In this document: in pieces, positions 12,601 to 24,600 of the stretch
Layout: the number at the start of each line of letters is the position of its first letter
Position numbering within the stretch: the stretch's first letter is position 1
Assembly: GCA_036784855.1 (NCBI GenBank)
Contig: JAZDSV010000011.1
Location: 310,001 to 374,000 of the forward strand
DNA from: Aphelidium insulamus
Taxonomy: Eukaryota > Aphelidiomycota > Aphelidea > Aphelidiaceae
Direction of reading: 5' to 3'
Length of the DNA: 64,000 nt
Program-made: the position numbers and the translations under genes
The notes under the pieces: model-generated
Databases searched by the model: none
What the model was told of the DNA's origin: nothing
Seen by the model: only the letters and a program-made list of their open reading frames with translations

Positions 12601-14687
12601 GACATTTTTTGCTGAATGTCGTTGCTCCAATCGCTGCCGACGACACAATGCATGATGAAATCATGTCAATCTTCATCAAGCCATGCCAGTTTTTGTTCCG
12701 GGCCGGATGGCGCACGTTCAATCTCGACCCGCTGATTGACGCATTGTCAGTTTGTCTTGGTAGATTGCCGGCGGATGCCTCGTGCATTCAAGTGATCAAA
12801 AGTCGTTTTCTTTTCCCTGTTCTGCTTACTGCTATTGAACCAAAAAGGGCCAGTCGAGAAGTCCTATTTCGCTACTTTGGCTCCGCCATCAGGCTAGCAT
12901 CCACTTCGGCGGTGTTGTGTCAGTCTCTGGTCGACGAGTTGCGACGAGCTCAGCCGCTGCCGTCCATCGATTTTATGACACATTTTATCATTCCACTGTG
13001 TTTCGAGCTAGTGAACACGAGTGACAAGCTTGCGCACTCTGCGACGCCTAGAGAAATGGGCTCGATATGGAAATCAATGGTAGAGTATCTGACTGATGCT
13101 GCCCCGCTACCATTAACGCCCTCTACGTTGCCGCGCGGTGACTCAACTGCTAGCCTGAGTGGCGATGTGCCCATGCCGTTTCGAACGGATAATTTCGACA
13201 ACGAGACGGGCATCCACAGTCGCAAGGGCCTTTTGATCAACATTTCGGCGAATGCAAACCTTAATCATATTCCACCGCAGCGACAATGTATCTACCTGGA
13301 GCTGAAGCTGCTTGCACTCAAGATATGCATGGTCAAGGGTTCGGCATTGCTTTGTGCCAATTTCCCTTCCGTTTGGATCAATGTTGCTGACTACGTGCGA
13401 ATTACCTTTCGCAACTCCACTTTGCAGCGCGAGAACCCGGATGTATTGTGGTCCATGCTAAAGTTTTGCCTTCAATCACATACCCCGCTTTCTACTTTGC
13501 TGCGCTCATTTGCAGTGGAACAATTGAAACACGTGAAGTTTTCGGCACTGCATTTGCTGAAGCGGAAAGCTCCGCCACCACCAGTGAGCAACAACAAGAT
13601 CACAGTTGCATCTCTCGAAGTCACTGCGGCGGACAAGAAGAGAAACCGGAGAATTTTTCGTGAACTGCGACCTAAATCGGTCGATATTTCATCCGCTATG
13701 GTGGCAGCATTCCGCAAAAGGACGTCGAGACGAACACATTCTGGCTCTACGGAGGCAACCCATTCAGACGCTGGCGACGGGTCTAGCTCCGACGTAGAGC
13801 TGGAATCAACTTCTGAGCGCCTTGAACAATCCGCTAGTAATGTGGCGTCGCGTCGCCCCCTTAATGATGACCTGGCTTTCGAACGAAATGTTCTCGACAA
13901 CGCATTTGGTCGCAAGCGTGTGAACTCTGACGTTGTGAGGGGACCACCGTCGCTGACAGCATCTGCTGCGGTCAGCAGGTCTCGAATTGGTCGGCATATC
14001 AAATCACATTCCGCACCATCGGAAGACTCGATTTCTCCGACTTCAATGTCACGTTTGCCTCGACTCGGTGACGATATACGAGCCTCTGCCACATTGAAGC
14101 AATCGGAGAATACGTTGCGACCAAGCATTAACGGCATGCGGCCAAATTCGGCAGTAGAAGTGCGGCGCTTACCTCCGCCACTGGTTCCAGAGCGTTTCGA
14201 CATTGTAACCGTAGACTCAACACAGTTCACCATAACAGTTGAGGGAGCTACCGCAGGAACATCGCCAGTCATTTTTGACAATATTCGTGCCGAAGAATTA
14301 CTCGCCCCGGGTAGTACCTCTGTGCTCAGCGCTTCTGGACATTCCTCGCAACAAGAAATACCGCCATCGTCCAGCAGCAGCAATGCTTTTCTTGAACTCC
14401 CACGTAGAACGAGCGGCAACCGCTTACAGCGAACTGACACGGCATCTACAATTGAACCGCCCCTAGGAGGAGGTGCTGGTGGCATACTCACAGAAAAGTT
14501 TCGTCACAACCTCACAGCCATTGTCGCCGCTCTTACAAAGTCGGTCGCTAGTCGGCACCGCAGCGCTCTTGCCGATATGGACGATGCGATAGCAGCTATC
14601 CGCGGCGATTTCGCGCGCCTCAAGCAGTCCAACGCCCGCATTTTCAGCATTATTGAACATTATGACACACATGATTCGGACACCTAA
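6624..14687 (+). CDS. UNC80: UNC80-like giant protein (NALCN/Cch1-type channel complex component)
   Basis: About 11 exons; ten introns of 43-55 nt (near 7498, 7624, 7723, 8175, 8683, 8850, 9407, 9541, 9898 and 11804) all splice in frame, giving about 2,530 residues. The first ~240 residues are Ser/Pro-rich and disordered; most of the rest is HEAT-like helical repeat. Segments match animal UNC80 in order: a block ending SLFNFLFGYI, then DLVNSMQSLSAKDFKKS, then a block with VNTVLLHFPDDLAIVRK, MGFQWFVPTLFQLL and LSHREAFMLQC (animal UNC80 has GYQWILPTMLQVY and LHRKPFVLQLF there). The tail is charged and low-complexity, ending in a short coiled coil. In animals UNC80 is a scaffold of the NALCN sodium-leak channel; fungal relatives of that channel are Cch1. 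A role with Cch1 is inference. The match is from memory of the family, not an alignment. Its stop lies 49 bp from that of the convergent CLF1 gene. Confidence 0.75.
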
Positions 14688-14711
14688 CAATATATAGAGA
14701 CGTTCGCTGTG

Positions 14712-14717
14712 TTTATT
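14712..14717 (-). promoter_or_regulatory. Polyadenylation signal of the Crooked neck gene (reverse strand AATAAA)
   Basis: TTTATT on the plus strand reads AATAAA on the minus strand, 19 bp after the CLF1 stop and only 25 bp from the UNC80 stop, so the two 3' UTRs must overlap. Confidence 0.6.
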
Positions 14718-14736
14718 GCCGCCGGGTGCTGCACCG

Positions 14737-17158
14737 TCATTGCTGCTGTCCACCCTGATCTTGTTTCCACTGCCGCGCCATTGCGAGCAATTTGGAGACT
14801 CCAGCAGCTCCGCCACGCTTCTTGCGCTCCTCTTCCTCGTCTTCAGGGAAGACATAGTCCAGATACTCTTCCATGGTCGGATCATCGGGATTGTCCGGGA
14901 AAAGGCGGCGGCGCTTCTTGACTTGGGTTGGAAGTTTGGCTTGCAGCTCCGTGGATATACCGTCGACGTTCTTAAATGCAGCTGGATCGTAGTGCGTCTG
15001 CTCAAACTCCAACCACATAATCAACAAGAGCCGACGCTCAGTCTTGAGTTCTTTTTCCTTCAGCGCGCGGTACCCCTCGGTGAATACGGAGCGAGCACGG
15101 ATAAAGCCGTCTTCAGTAGGACCGTGACCGGCCTTGCCTTCGGTACCGCCATCCTGATTTTCTTCCTCTTCTTCTTCCTCACGCGCCTCGCGGTCCGAGA
15201 CATCGATTTCCGGTGCGTTGAGTTCAAACACGGCATTGCTATTCCACACCTTTGGATGGCAAGTGCGGTCCAGGAGTCGAGCGTAAAGCGACCGCACTCG
15301 GCTCCAATTGCCAAACTCGAATTCAAAGTCGATGTAAGCTTTCCAAACAACTTCGGGCATGTCGAGCGGTTGCTTCACTGCCAGCTCGTATAACATGCGT
15401 GTTCGCTCTGTTTCTTCTAGCAGCGACTCCAGTTCGGCATATTTGGTCCATGGATAAGAGTTGGTAGGTGCAAACTTTAGATACCCTTCATATAATTTGC
15501 GACAGCGGTCAAATTCGCGCAGCTGATTACACGAGTGTGATCAGATTGTAAAAAAAAACTGGAAGAATTAGTGAACTTGGTCGTACCTGCAACTCAATCT
15601 CAATGTAGCCCTTGTAGAGTTTGTCCTTGGGGGACATTCCGATTGCCATGCCGAGATACTTGCGCGCAACGACCAAGTTCAAATTGCGCAATTCGAATTT
15701 CGCATAAAGCAGCCAGACTTTTGCAAAAGTGAACAGCTTGTGTGGAATCACTTCCAAACACTTGCGATAAACTTTTCTTGCTCGCTCATTGTCCTGTAGA
15801 TGTAAGTGAAAAATATATCAGCAGGTGTACTTGCCTTCATGGTCAACTCTTCAAACACGGCATAGTTTATCCATAAATACACGTAGCGACGCCAATACTT
15901 TTTCTCCTTGATGGGCGGGACCTGCGCAATCGCCCGTTCATAGACCTCGCGACACGAAGCAGCTGCATTAGCAGTGCTGGCCACATCGTCATCGGCAATT
16001 AAACTTTCTTCAAGCCTGATGTAGTCGAACCAGCTGTCGTAATTTTGTGGATTTTGAGTGACCTCATCCTCATACTGCGTCCGCCGCTTCTTCACAATGA
16101 CATCTTCAATCTCTCGTCGCTGTCCGTACTGTTTCTCAAACTGCGTGAATTGGGCGTAAAGACTCTTTCTCTTTTCTTCCGGCAAATTGTCCTGCGCATA
16201 CTGGTATATGGCACGAGCCCGTTCAAACTCTTTCATTCGCGTCTCGAATCGAGCAAACGCGCTGAATATCTTTTCATCCAGGTACTGCACGCCCAGCGCG
16301 TCAATGCATTGTGTATAAACATTGCGCGCGTTTTCTAAGCAGTTAATACATGAATAAATCTATCATGATATTGCGCACCGTATTCTCCGTGGTCCTCTTC
16401 AAACTTGGACCACTTTATCCAGTTCTTGGTGTCGGGGTGAACACGCACAAATCGAGAATACAGCGCACGAACACGGCCCAAATCCTTGTACCGCTTCTCC
16501 AACTTTATGTACAGAGTCCATGCCTGCTCACTGGGCTCCCACTGCATCCACCGCTCAAACACTTGACGCGCAGCCGTCACGTTGCCCAACATTTCCTCCA
16601 TGTAGGCGTACTTGTACCAAAACTGGTCGACGCGAGGCAGAAGGGTCACGGCGCGGTCAAACACATTGCGCGCATGGTTGATAAACTTGTTCTTCATCTC
16701 CAGCTCCACGTAGCGCATCCACAACGACTGATTACGGTGGTCCAGCTGCAGTGCTCGTTCAAAGCACGATCGAGCACGCTCAAACTCTTGCTGCGACTCT
16801 TCCCACTGCGCATACCTACCAAGACACGTGGTAAACATTCAACGCATATATACGCTACAGCTGCTGTGCGTACCGGATCCAGGTACCGAAATTGTAGCGA
16901 TTAAGGCGCAGCGAGTCTTCAAAGCCTTTGCGCTTGCCATAGCGGTACTCATCCAGCTCCTGCTGATCGCGGATGGCCTGCTTGGGCGCGCGAGCCGGCC
17001 GGTCCTGGCGGTCCTTGGCCTCACGCAGCAGCTGCTCCGCAGTGATCTGCACCGGTGCTGCACTCTTGTTCTTGACCTAGAGAAGGTGTCAGCGGAGGTG
17101 TACATTGAATTCCTGCTAGGTCGGCGCGTACGGCTGCAACGCGCGACCCAGTGTCCAT
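14737..17158 (-). CDS. CLF1: Pre-mRNA splicing factor Crooked neck / Clf1 (Syf3)
   Basis: Multi-exon HAT-repeat protein. The first exon is only 9 codons (17158-17132, MDTGSRVAA). It joins [22 protein letters not shown], the hallmark N-terminus of the family. HAT repeats follow with conserved pieces [42 protein letters not shown] and [11 protein letters not shown], then [66 protein letters not shown] and [14 protein letters not shown]. The C-terminus is acidic, then [27 protein letters not shown]. Crooked neck is a scaffold of the NineTeen complex and of the activated spliceosome. Length is close to the usual ~700 residues. It is convergent with UNC80 and has AATAAA 19 bp after its stop. Confidence 0.95.
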
Positions 17159-17275
17159 CTGTGGTTGTGTCTGCTGCTTGGTTGTGGTGTGAATGCGGTA
17201 TGTGTGGTCAGGGTTGTGCAAGCTAAGGAAAGAAGACTGCCTATGGAATAAAGCTAATCGTGCTTCTAACATCAA

Positions 17276-17347
17276 TCCGCATTGGTCTAGTGGCTAGGAT
17301 TCCTCGCTCTCACCGAGGCGGCCGGGGTTCAATTCCCCGATGCGGAA
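17276..17347 (+). tRNA. tRNA-Glu (anticodon CTC)
   Basis: A 72-nt cloverleaf. The 7-bp acceptor stem pairs TCCGCAT with ATGCGGA and the discriminator is A. The D arm is GGTCTAGTGGCTAGGAT. The anticodon stem CCTCG/CGAGG carries the loop with CTC. The T arm is CCGGGGTTCAATTCCCCG. The sequence pattern is that of eukaryotic tRNA-Glu. There is no intron, and the CCA is not encoded. It sits between the start of CLF1 and the 3' end of the DUF2408 gene. Confidence 0.95.
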
Positions 17348-17354
17348 TTTTTTT
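17348..17354 (+). terminator. RNA polymerase III terminator of the tRNA-Glu gene
   Basis: A run of seven T immediately after the discriminator base. Confidence 0.85.
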
Positions 17355-17466
17355 CTTCCCCACAAAGCATTGCATCACATGAACCTGTATGTGTTGTACA
17401 GTTTTTTTTTCGCATTTTGTTACACATTTACATAAGTGAACATGTAAATGGTTGTATATTTTCACA

Positions 17467-19445
17467 CTAGAAAAATTTAGCCACTGGAATGGGGCGGAAT
17501 GAGCGCAACTCGGTCTCGGCCGACTCGGTGGAACGCGACCGGCCGTCAACGTGCTCTGAACTGCCGGTGGCCACATTCTCCTCTGCTGGCTCTTCATCCA
17601 GCTCTGACACAGTACTACCCACACCGCTGTTTGGCCGTCCCGGCGATCTCACGTGAAGCTTGTGCACACCTGTCCGCGCATCTTCCTCCGCCGCATCGTC
17701 ATCCTCATTCTCCTGCATGCCCAGCACCAGCTCCCAGCACTCGTGCCATATCTCGGAGAGTATCGGATGCTTAACTTGTTCCACCTGCAGGCACTGCGCG
17801 GACTGCAATGTGCCTGGGACCAGATCCAGGTCGGGAGACATACCGGCCAGCCGTGAGCGCCAGTGATGCAGATCCGCAGGTTTCCACGGTGCGTGTTTGC
17901 GCACCACATACAAGCAGCGACGAATGGTCTGCAGCTGCTGATAAGTTTGCTGATGTGATGCGGGAATGGCCCCGCGTGCAGCTTCGGCGGCATCGGCGGT
18001 GTCGGCCAGCAGAGTCAGATGAACCAAAACTTTGTAGATGATTCGATGGCACTACAACATGTAGGCGTTAGATAAGCAGCATGATCGTCACTAACTCATA
18101 GCGTTATAGCTTGTGTTCAAAATACCTTGTGGAGTAAAAAGTGCAGGACAGCCTGGCCTGCAGGCACATGTATACTGCCGTCGTCAAAGTTGCGCACCAC
18201 GAACTTGGCGTCAATGCGGTCCATTTCCATAGTTTTCAGTTGTTGGCGCGCATCCTCGATAGTGTGCTGCACCTGCCCCACGGAGCCCGTGATGGACCAC
18301 AGATGCCGCGACTGGTACACATTCTCCAAATCGCGCTTGATGGCGATCAGGCGCTCATAGTGCGGTCGAAGCGGACCGTTAATCGGGTCCTTCTGTGACA
18401 GTACGGCGTGGCACAGGGTGAAGCAGCGTTCCAGCAGCGACACTACAACAGCCTGGCCCGCGGGTATGGACGAATCCAGGTCCAAGAATGTGCCCGGCCC
18501 CGGCGCGCGATCATGATAGTGATGTCGCGACGAGTCTATGGCAGCCAGTTCACGCTGGATAACAGCAATCTCCCGCGAGGACACTGACGACGGGTTCGGG
18601 TTGTCGACAGCGCGACTGAGCCAACGGTGTATCTCGACTAGCCGGGCGTGCAGCGGTCGCAGGGACTCGGACACGCTCTCGTACTCAATAATCAGGTTGC
18701 GTGCCGCACGATAGCAGGCATTAAGCTTGCTGGACAGCAGCGCCTGGCCCTCTGGAATCGATGGAGAGTCGGGCGCTCGACTCTGATCAACATCTCTGCA
18801 TGTGTTGCATTAATTGTGTGCGATGATGGCAACATACAATGCATGCATACATACTCTGGGTAATCATCCGTAGCGGCCACCCATTTGCCGTCGATTAGAT
18901 GGGCATTCTCCAGGTCGGCGAGGGATTTCTGGATGCGCACAATGTCCTCATCCACCGAGTAGGCACTCGTGTGCCTGAACGTATCCAGCGTGGCCATCAG
19001 TCGACAGAGCTGCCCGTACACCGGGTAGAGTAGCGGCGACATCTTGTTCACCAGCGGGTCCATCATGTGTTGCAGGAGCTTATCAATGCCTTCCAGCAGC
19101 ACGTCGGCCGGTGTCTGACGCCTCAATGTGTCCATCTCTGCCGGCAGGGGCGGTGTCGTGCCATCCGAAGTCTGCACTGCTGGCTCTACAGCCCTTGTCG
19201 GAGAGCGTCTGAATATCACGCGCAGCTCCTCGAGGTCGTCACGCAGCTGCTCGGCTACATGCACACGCACGCCACGTCAGCGCAGTATACACCGGTGATA
19301 CCAACACACTCGAACCTTCAGCGGCGAACGCGCGCAAATCCTGCAGCGCACAGTTGTGGCGGGCGGCATTGATGCGCCGGTAGAGCGAGTGCAGCTCGCG
19401 GTGCACAAGTGTCTCTTCCTCGGGGATGAATGGCGTCCACTCCAT
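17467..19445 (-). CDS. UPF0662 / DUF2408 family protein (Cub1-like)
   Basis: Four exons, starting at the ATG of MEWTPFIPEEE (19445). Introns lie near 19318-19259, 18856-18797 and 18126-18055. The protein consists of repeated helical units with the DUF2408 pattern: LRPHYERLIAIKRDLENV, a short HTIEDARQQL helix, MDRIDAKFV and PAGQAVLHFLLHKCHRIIYKVL. The unit appears about three times (also IPAGQAVVVSLLERCF and IPEGQALLSSKLNACY). The C-terminus is Ser/Glu-rich. Fungal members include the yeast YPL260W product (Cub1), linked to proteasome and DNA-damage phenotypes. Biochemical activity is unknown. The family call is firm; the role is not. Confidence 0.8.
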
Positions 19446-19555
19446 GTGTGTGATTGTTCGTGCTGTGAAATTGTCTGACAAATAATGCTGCGCATTTACT
19501 GCATCTTCTGCATCATATGTACATATGTATCATTATGTATGTGACTATAGTGTGT

Positions 19556-19558
19556 ATG

Positions 19559-19592
<34 letters not shown>

Positions 19593-19728
19593 TGTATGTA
19601 TGTATGTATGTATGTATGTATGTATGTATGTATGTATGTATGTCTATAGTTGGATGTGTGTATGTATGTATGTATGTATGTATGTATGTATGTATGTATG
19701 TATGTATGTATGTATGTATGCATGCATT
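19556..19728. repeat. (TATG)n microsatellite in two long blocks
   Basis: Near-perfect TATG tetranucleotide repeats fill about 19565-19640 and 19660-19720, separated by a short TCTATAGTTGGATG spacer. They create spurious open frames reading Met-Tyr-Val-Cys on one strand and His-Thr-Tyr-Ile on the other. Confidence 0.95.
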
Positions 19729-19818
19729 TATGTCTATAATTGTATGAATGTGTGTGTGTGTATGTATATGCGAGTATTATGTATGATTATGTATGTATGT
19801 TCACAGTATATGTATTTA

Positions 19819-19820
<2 letters not shown>

Positions 19821-19865
<45 letters not shown>
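19821..19865. repeat. (GT)n dinucleotide repeat
   Basis: About 22 uninterrupted GT units lie in the spacer after the TATG blocks. The whole 19446-20258 spacer (813 bp) has no gene I can support. Confidence 0.95.
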
Positions 19866-19866
<1 letters not shown>

Positions 19867-20258
19867 TGTATCTGCGTGTGTCTATAGGTGTATGTACATA
19901 CGTAGCACTTAAGCACGCATATGTGTATGTCTGTCTGTCTTGGATTAGCGGGCGAACAGGCACGTCGTGTTGATTCTGCAAGCATGAAACATGATGAGTT
20001 CACTCTCTGCATTGATCCCAATTCAGAGAGTGAACAAAGTCTATTTATATGTCATCCATTCATATTCAGCTAAAATATAGACAAGTACTATCAGTTTTCT
20101 CTGTACTGGTAAACCTTTTAGTAGCGCTGAAATTATTTGACACGGCAGTGCAATTCTATTGGAATTCAAATATTTCCAGGGGTACATACCACTAACCCAA
20201 ACCGAGGCCAATCATCTCAACGCCATTGGCAGCGCCACCTTCCATCAACTTGCGCAAA

Positions 20259-21113
20259 ATGGCGACGATAATTTTGGCTGCATTGGCTACCACCGCCATC
20301 TACTTTAATGGGGTTTACGCTGAAAACTTGCCTTCGGCGCAACACGTCTTTGGCTCCTCCGTCGGGGTACCGGTGGCGGACCAGTATCTGCCGGTTAATC
20401 TGGCATCCAGCACGTGCGGCGTGAAGAGTACGTGTGCGCGTGATTGTGACCAAATCCATTTTACACAGTCAGATAAGCGCCTATTGGGACTGCTGGACAA
20501 TAGAGTGCTCAACATTACGTTTTCTTGCGACAAGAAGATTAAAAACTGCCAGATGGCGTGTACGTACCATTTAGCTGCATTGATGAATATCACTTATATC
20601 CAGTTTCCGTGAACAGTGTTCCGTCTTTCAACTGCCAGTTTAGCAAGTGTTCTCGTGGTGCGTCACCATGTTTTGTGATACCATGTTGGTAATCTTATTC
20701 TCCGCAGCGCGTCAAAACGCGGTGAAGGGAACAAAAGTGAAATGCGAAGCTGCAAAATGCCATTGTGTGCCTAATGCTTTTCTCTGCGGGGCACCCGATT
20801 CCATCGGTGCGTATCATTAGTGTGGATACCTACCTATTTTAGTAATGTTGCTCATTTGTGTGGCCAGATCTTTCCGATGTACTATCTGATATTAATGGAC
20901 CCGCGAAGCTCTCGTGTCGCACATCTGGTTTTGACGGTGGTCGCTACAATTGCGAATTTGATGGTACGATCAGTATTACATGTATCATATAATTTTATTG
21001 AATATAAATTTTTCGGATAATTGATATATGTAGAGCCAACAATCCGCAATGATCTCGGTCCACTTCTGGGAGAGAATCCTGTAATTGAGTTGGCCTGTTT
21101 GCCCCCCAATTGA
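20259..21113 (+). CDS. Secreted copy of part of the Adp1 ectodomain (191 aa, no transporter domains)
   Basis: Six exons (20259-20427, 20473-20563, 20617-20657, 20708-20806, 20868-20963, 21034-21113). Phases agree at all five GT-AG introns and total 192 codons including the stop. After a signal peptide (MATIILAALATTAIYFNGVYA) the protein matches the Cys-rich ectodomain of the ADP1-like gene just downstream: TCGVKNKRLLGLL against TCGIKNERLLGLL, NAFLCGAPDSI identical, GFDGGRYNCEFD identical, LGPLLGENPVIEL against LGPILGNNPVIEL. It stops (CLPPN*) where the parent continues to its membrane region. Intron positions mostly agree with the parent. It lacks the EGF-like N-terminus, transmembrane helices and ABC domain. 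It looks like an intact, diverged tandem duplicate encoding a soluble secreted protein; function unknown. Confidence 0.75.
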
Positions 21114-21623
21114 GTGGCAGTTGGAAGCACCATTTGGATCCCGCTAAATCAAATTAACGAAGCTAACTAAACTCAAGCAATGCCGTTCTGTAGTTTGTTT
21201 AATTCGGTGCCAATCTTTACATATGCTTTTTCTATATATATATTTTTTTCTATTGATTGCGAGTTACATACTTATTTGATACAACACGTTACGACTGCAG
21301 AACAATCCCCTCCACATTTCGGACTTCGCCTTCACTGTTCGGTGTCAGCATCATCCGTGTGCAGAGTGTTCCAACGCAAACTGACACCGGTTAGATACGT
21401 TTAATGCAACAATCAATACTTGTGATACTTACTATCGCTTATTGAGCTACCTGAGATTTCAACGAAACGCGGTGATCAATACAATGCGACACAATAGTCA
21501 CAATAATACGCTTGCACTACGCAGTCCTAAAAGGTCATATTGTGGAGGCGGCAGGAAAAATATGTGGCGCAGCGATTCGGAACCAATTTGCAAGCCACAT
21601 CGAGATTGAGAGTCGAGTGATAA
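21114..21623. other. Spacer between the secreted copy and the ADP1 gene
   Basis: About 510 bp, AT-rich in the middle. No coding frame or repeat was recognised. It presumably holds the 3' UTR of the copy and the ADP1 promoter. Confidence 0.4.
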
Positions 21624-24600
21624 ATGGCCTTGCTGTGGGCGGCCGTTGCCGTTTTCCTCGCCGCCGCCGCGCAGAATGGAATCGTATGCGCCTATCTGCC
21701 CGAGGACCAACATGTGGTCAGCTCTGACCTGATGACGCCCGTGCCGACGCTGTTCCCGCTCCGCCGCCTCCTCAAGCGCTCCGTGGGCTCGGCCGCCTTG
21801 CCGGACCGGCCGCCCGAGTGCTTCAATTGCCTGATGCCCAACGACCAGTGCATCAACTATGGCACCTGTGACCAGCAGACTGGCTACTGTGTCTGCTCCG
21901 CGGGGTTTGGCGGCTTTGACTGCAAGACACCGTGTACGTGAGAGTATTCTCAAAGTGTTGGTGTATGGGCGGCTCACTGTGGCGCGTGCAGTGTGCGGCG
22001 CTCTCTCTGACCCTGCAGAGAACCGCCCCGAGAAACCCGCTGACCAGCCATGCCAATGCAAGGATGGCTGGACGGGCATCAACTGCAATGGTGAGTCCTG
22101 TTGGCTGTGTACCGCGATAGTGTTTATGACGTGTCAGTGTGCCAGAGGGACGACGTGTGCCGTAGTATGGTTGCCGAAGATGGCGAGACTGACTCTGGAG
22201 CCGTCTGTTATGCAGGGCGCAAGCTGGTTCACAATGCATTCAATACTTGCGGCATAAAGAGTGAGAATACCTTTTTTTCATATATCATCTTACATGGATA
22301 GATGAGCGCCTGCTTGGTCTGCTGGGCGGGAAAACGGTTAATATCACGTTCGAGTGCAACAAGGAGAATGAATATTGTCGCATGGAATGTATGTTGCCAG
22401 AAAAATAAGGTGTAATCAGTCTAATATGGCGGCGGCAGTCTGGGTAAACTATGCGCAGTCATTCAGCTGCCAGTTTAGCGAGTGCAGCGATGTTCAATGC
22501 AAGTATACGTAAATGTACTTTAATATTCTTTGATTGCTCTGCAGACAGCCGACCCGGTGTAAATGCAACAAATTTGGTATGCAAGACGGCCCGGTGTGAT
22601 TGCATTCACAATGCTTTCCTATGTGGTGCTCCGGATTCCATCGGTGTGTATAAATGCTGTTTTGTTGCTAAATACTTATTATCATTCGCAAGACATTTCC
22701 GATATGTTTCCCGAAGTGAAAGGGCCCGCGATGCTCTCTTGTCGCGATCCGGGATTTGACGGTGGCAGATACAACTGCGAGTTTGACGGTAGTGATGGCA
22801 TTCTTCCTGATTTCAATTGTACTGATTGATCATAGAACCTGTATTCCGCGAAAATCTGGGGCCCATTCTCGGCAACAATCCCGTGATCGAGCTGGACTGT
22901 CTGTCGGGCGAGTGCGTGCACCAGTCGCGCATCCCGGATAGTGTGGAGGAGCGCAACGAGTCGTCCACAGTTACCACGGTCGTACTAATAAGTCTTGGAG
23001 TTGTGGCCGCTGCATGTTCGGGTCTGCTGCTCTTCTGGCTGGTGGTCAAACATCGCCGCAACCAGCTGTATCTAGCGGCTGCTACAAACGACGTTGATGG
23101 CGAATTAGAGAAGCTGATGGAGTCGGGACACCACATTCCCGCTACAGTTCTGTTCCGCAACATCTCATACGATGTGGGCGGTGATATGGGCTATCGGCGT
23201 GTGCTGCGGGGCATTCACGGCATCGTCAAACCCGGTGAAGTTATGGCCATAATGGGAACTAGCGGCGCCGGTAAAACCACTTGTCTCGACATCCTAGCTG
23301 GCAAGTCCAAACGCGGCATCGTCACCGGCGACATACTCATCAATGGTGCCAGGGCCACGCGGGAGCTGTACAAACGGATCTCGGGCTACGTCGATCAAGA
23401 AGATGCCATGCTGGACACGCTGACAGTGTACGAGACTATCCGATACTCTGCCCTGCTCCGCTTGCCGCGCACGATGAGCTTGGCCGCCAAGGAGAAACGC
23501 GTGCAGCAAGCCATGAGCGAACTGGGAATCACGCACATTGCCAACAGCAGAGTCGGCTCCGGTGGACATCGTGGTATCAGCGGCGGCGAGAAGCGCCGCG
23601 TCGCTATAGCCATGGAATTGGTAACCAGTCCGTCCATAATATTCCTGGACGAGCCGACAAGCGGGTTGGACAGTTACAACGCGCTGGCTGTGGTGCAATC
23701 GCTTGTAACGCTGGCCAAACAGTACAACCGCACTGTCATCATGACCATCCATCAGCCGCGTTCGAACATATTTGCGCTGTTTGATCGCCTGCTTCTGCTG
23801 GCCGAGGGTGGATATATGGTTTACTCTGGCCCTGTTGTGTCATCGCCGCAACACTCGACACTGGATTCTGGTGCTAGTCCAGAGCCTGTACTATTGAATT
23901 GCTTGCGTGATTTGGGCGTGGAGTGTCCGCCTGGCTACAACCTGGCCGACTACTTGATCGATGTGACCAAGTTGGGCAGTGGCGGTGTTGGCGGCGGCAG
24001 TGCGGACGATGACTATGCTCTGGATCTGTCTGCGGAGGACCGCAAGTCACTGTCGCTGAGGCAGCGGCAGCCGTCCAGCCGTACCAGTACCCCGCTGGAC
24101 GAGAGCCGTGGCGGCAATGACAAGGCGCACTTGCTGGCTGCGTGGGATGTCGGCTCCGAGACTGGCGCTTCCTCGTCCAGCGATGGCGGCGGTAAGGAGG
24201 CTGCTCTTCGTGGAAGCCATATTGGAGTGTGCGGCGATTTGGGCGATGTTACAACCAAACTACGTGGTAGTGCAAGCAAATCGGCTCTTCAGGCACTCAT
24301 ACCCGCGGCCATCATCCAGTCTTATGCCGACAAACCGCAGTACATTGAGATGAGCGCCGCGGACGCAGCCGACATCACCGTGCAACCTCCCAGCTTAGTG
24401 CACCTGGTTACTGGTTTTCTCAAGAGCAATGCATGTCGAACACTGCAGGCCGAAATCGACGAATCTCTGTCTACACCAATGAACGCCCCGCCCCCATTGC
24501 CACGCAGTCCCAGCTCGGACACTAGCGGGCTCTTGCCGGATCCCGCGTCCGCTTCCATCAACCCTCCGTACCCGTACGCGACAGATGGTGCCAAAGACTC

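Noticed and set aside
13472-14491. 339-codon minus-strand frame opposite the UNC80 C-terminal region
   Set aside because: Antisense shadow of a Ser/Arg/Pro-rich coding region; the plus frame has splice consistency and family motifs.
19517-19821. Open frames reading Met-Tyr-Val-Cys on the plus strand and His-Thr-Tyr-Ile on the minus strand
   Set aside because: Pure translation of the TATG microsatellite; no other coding sign.
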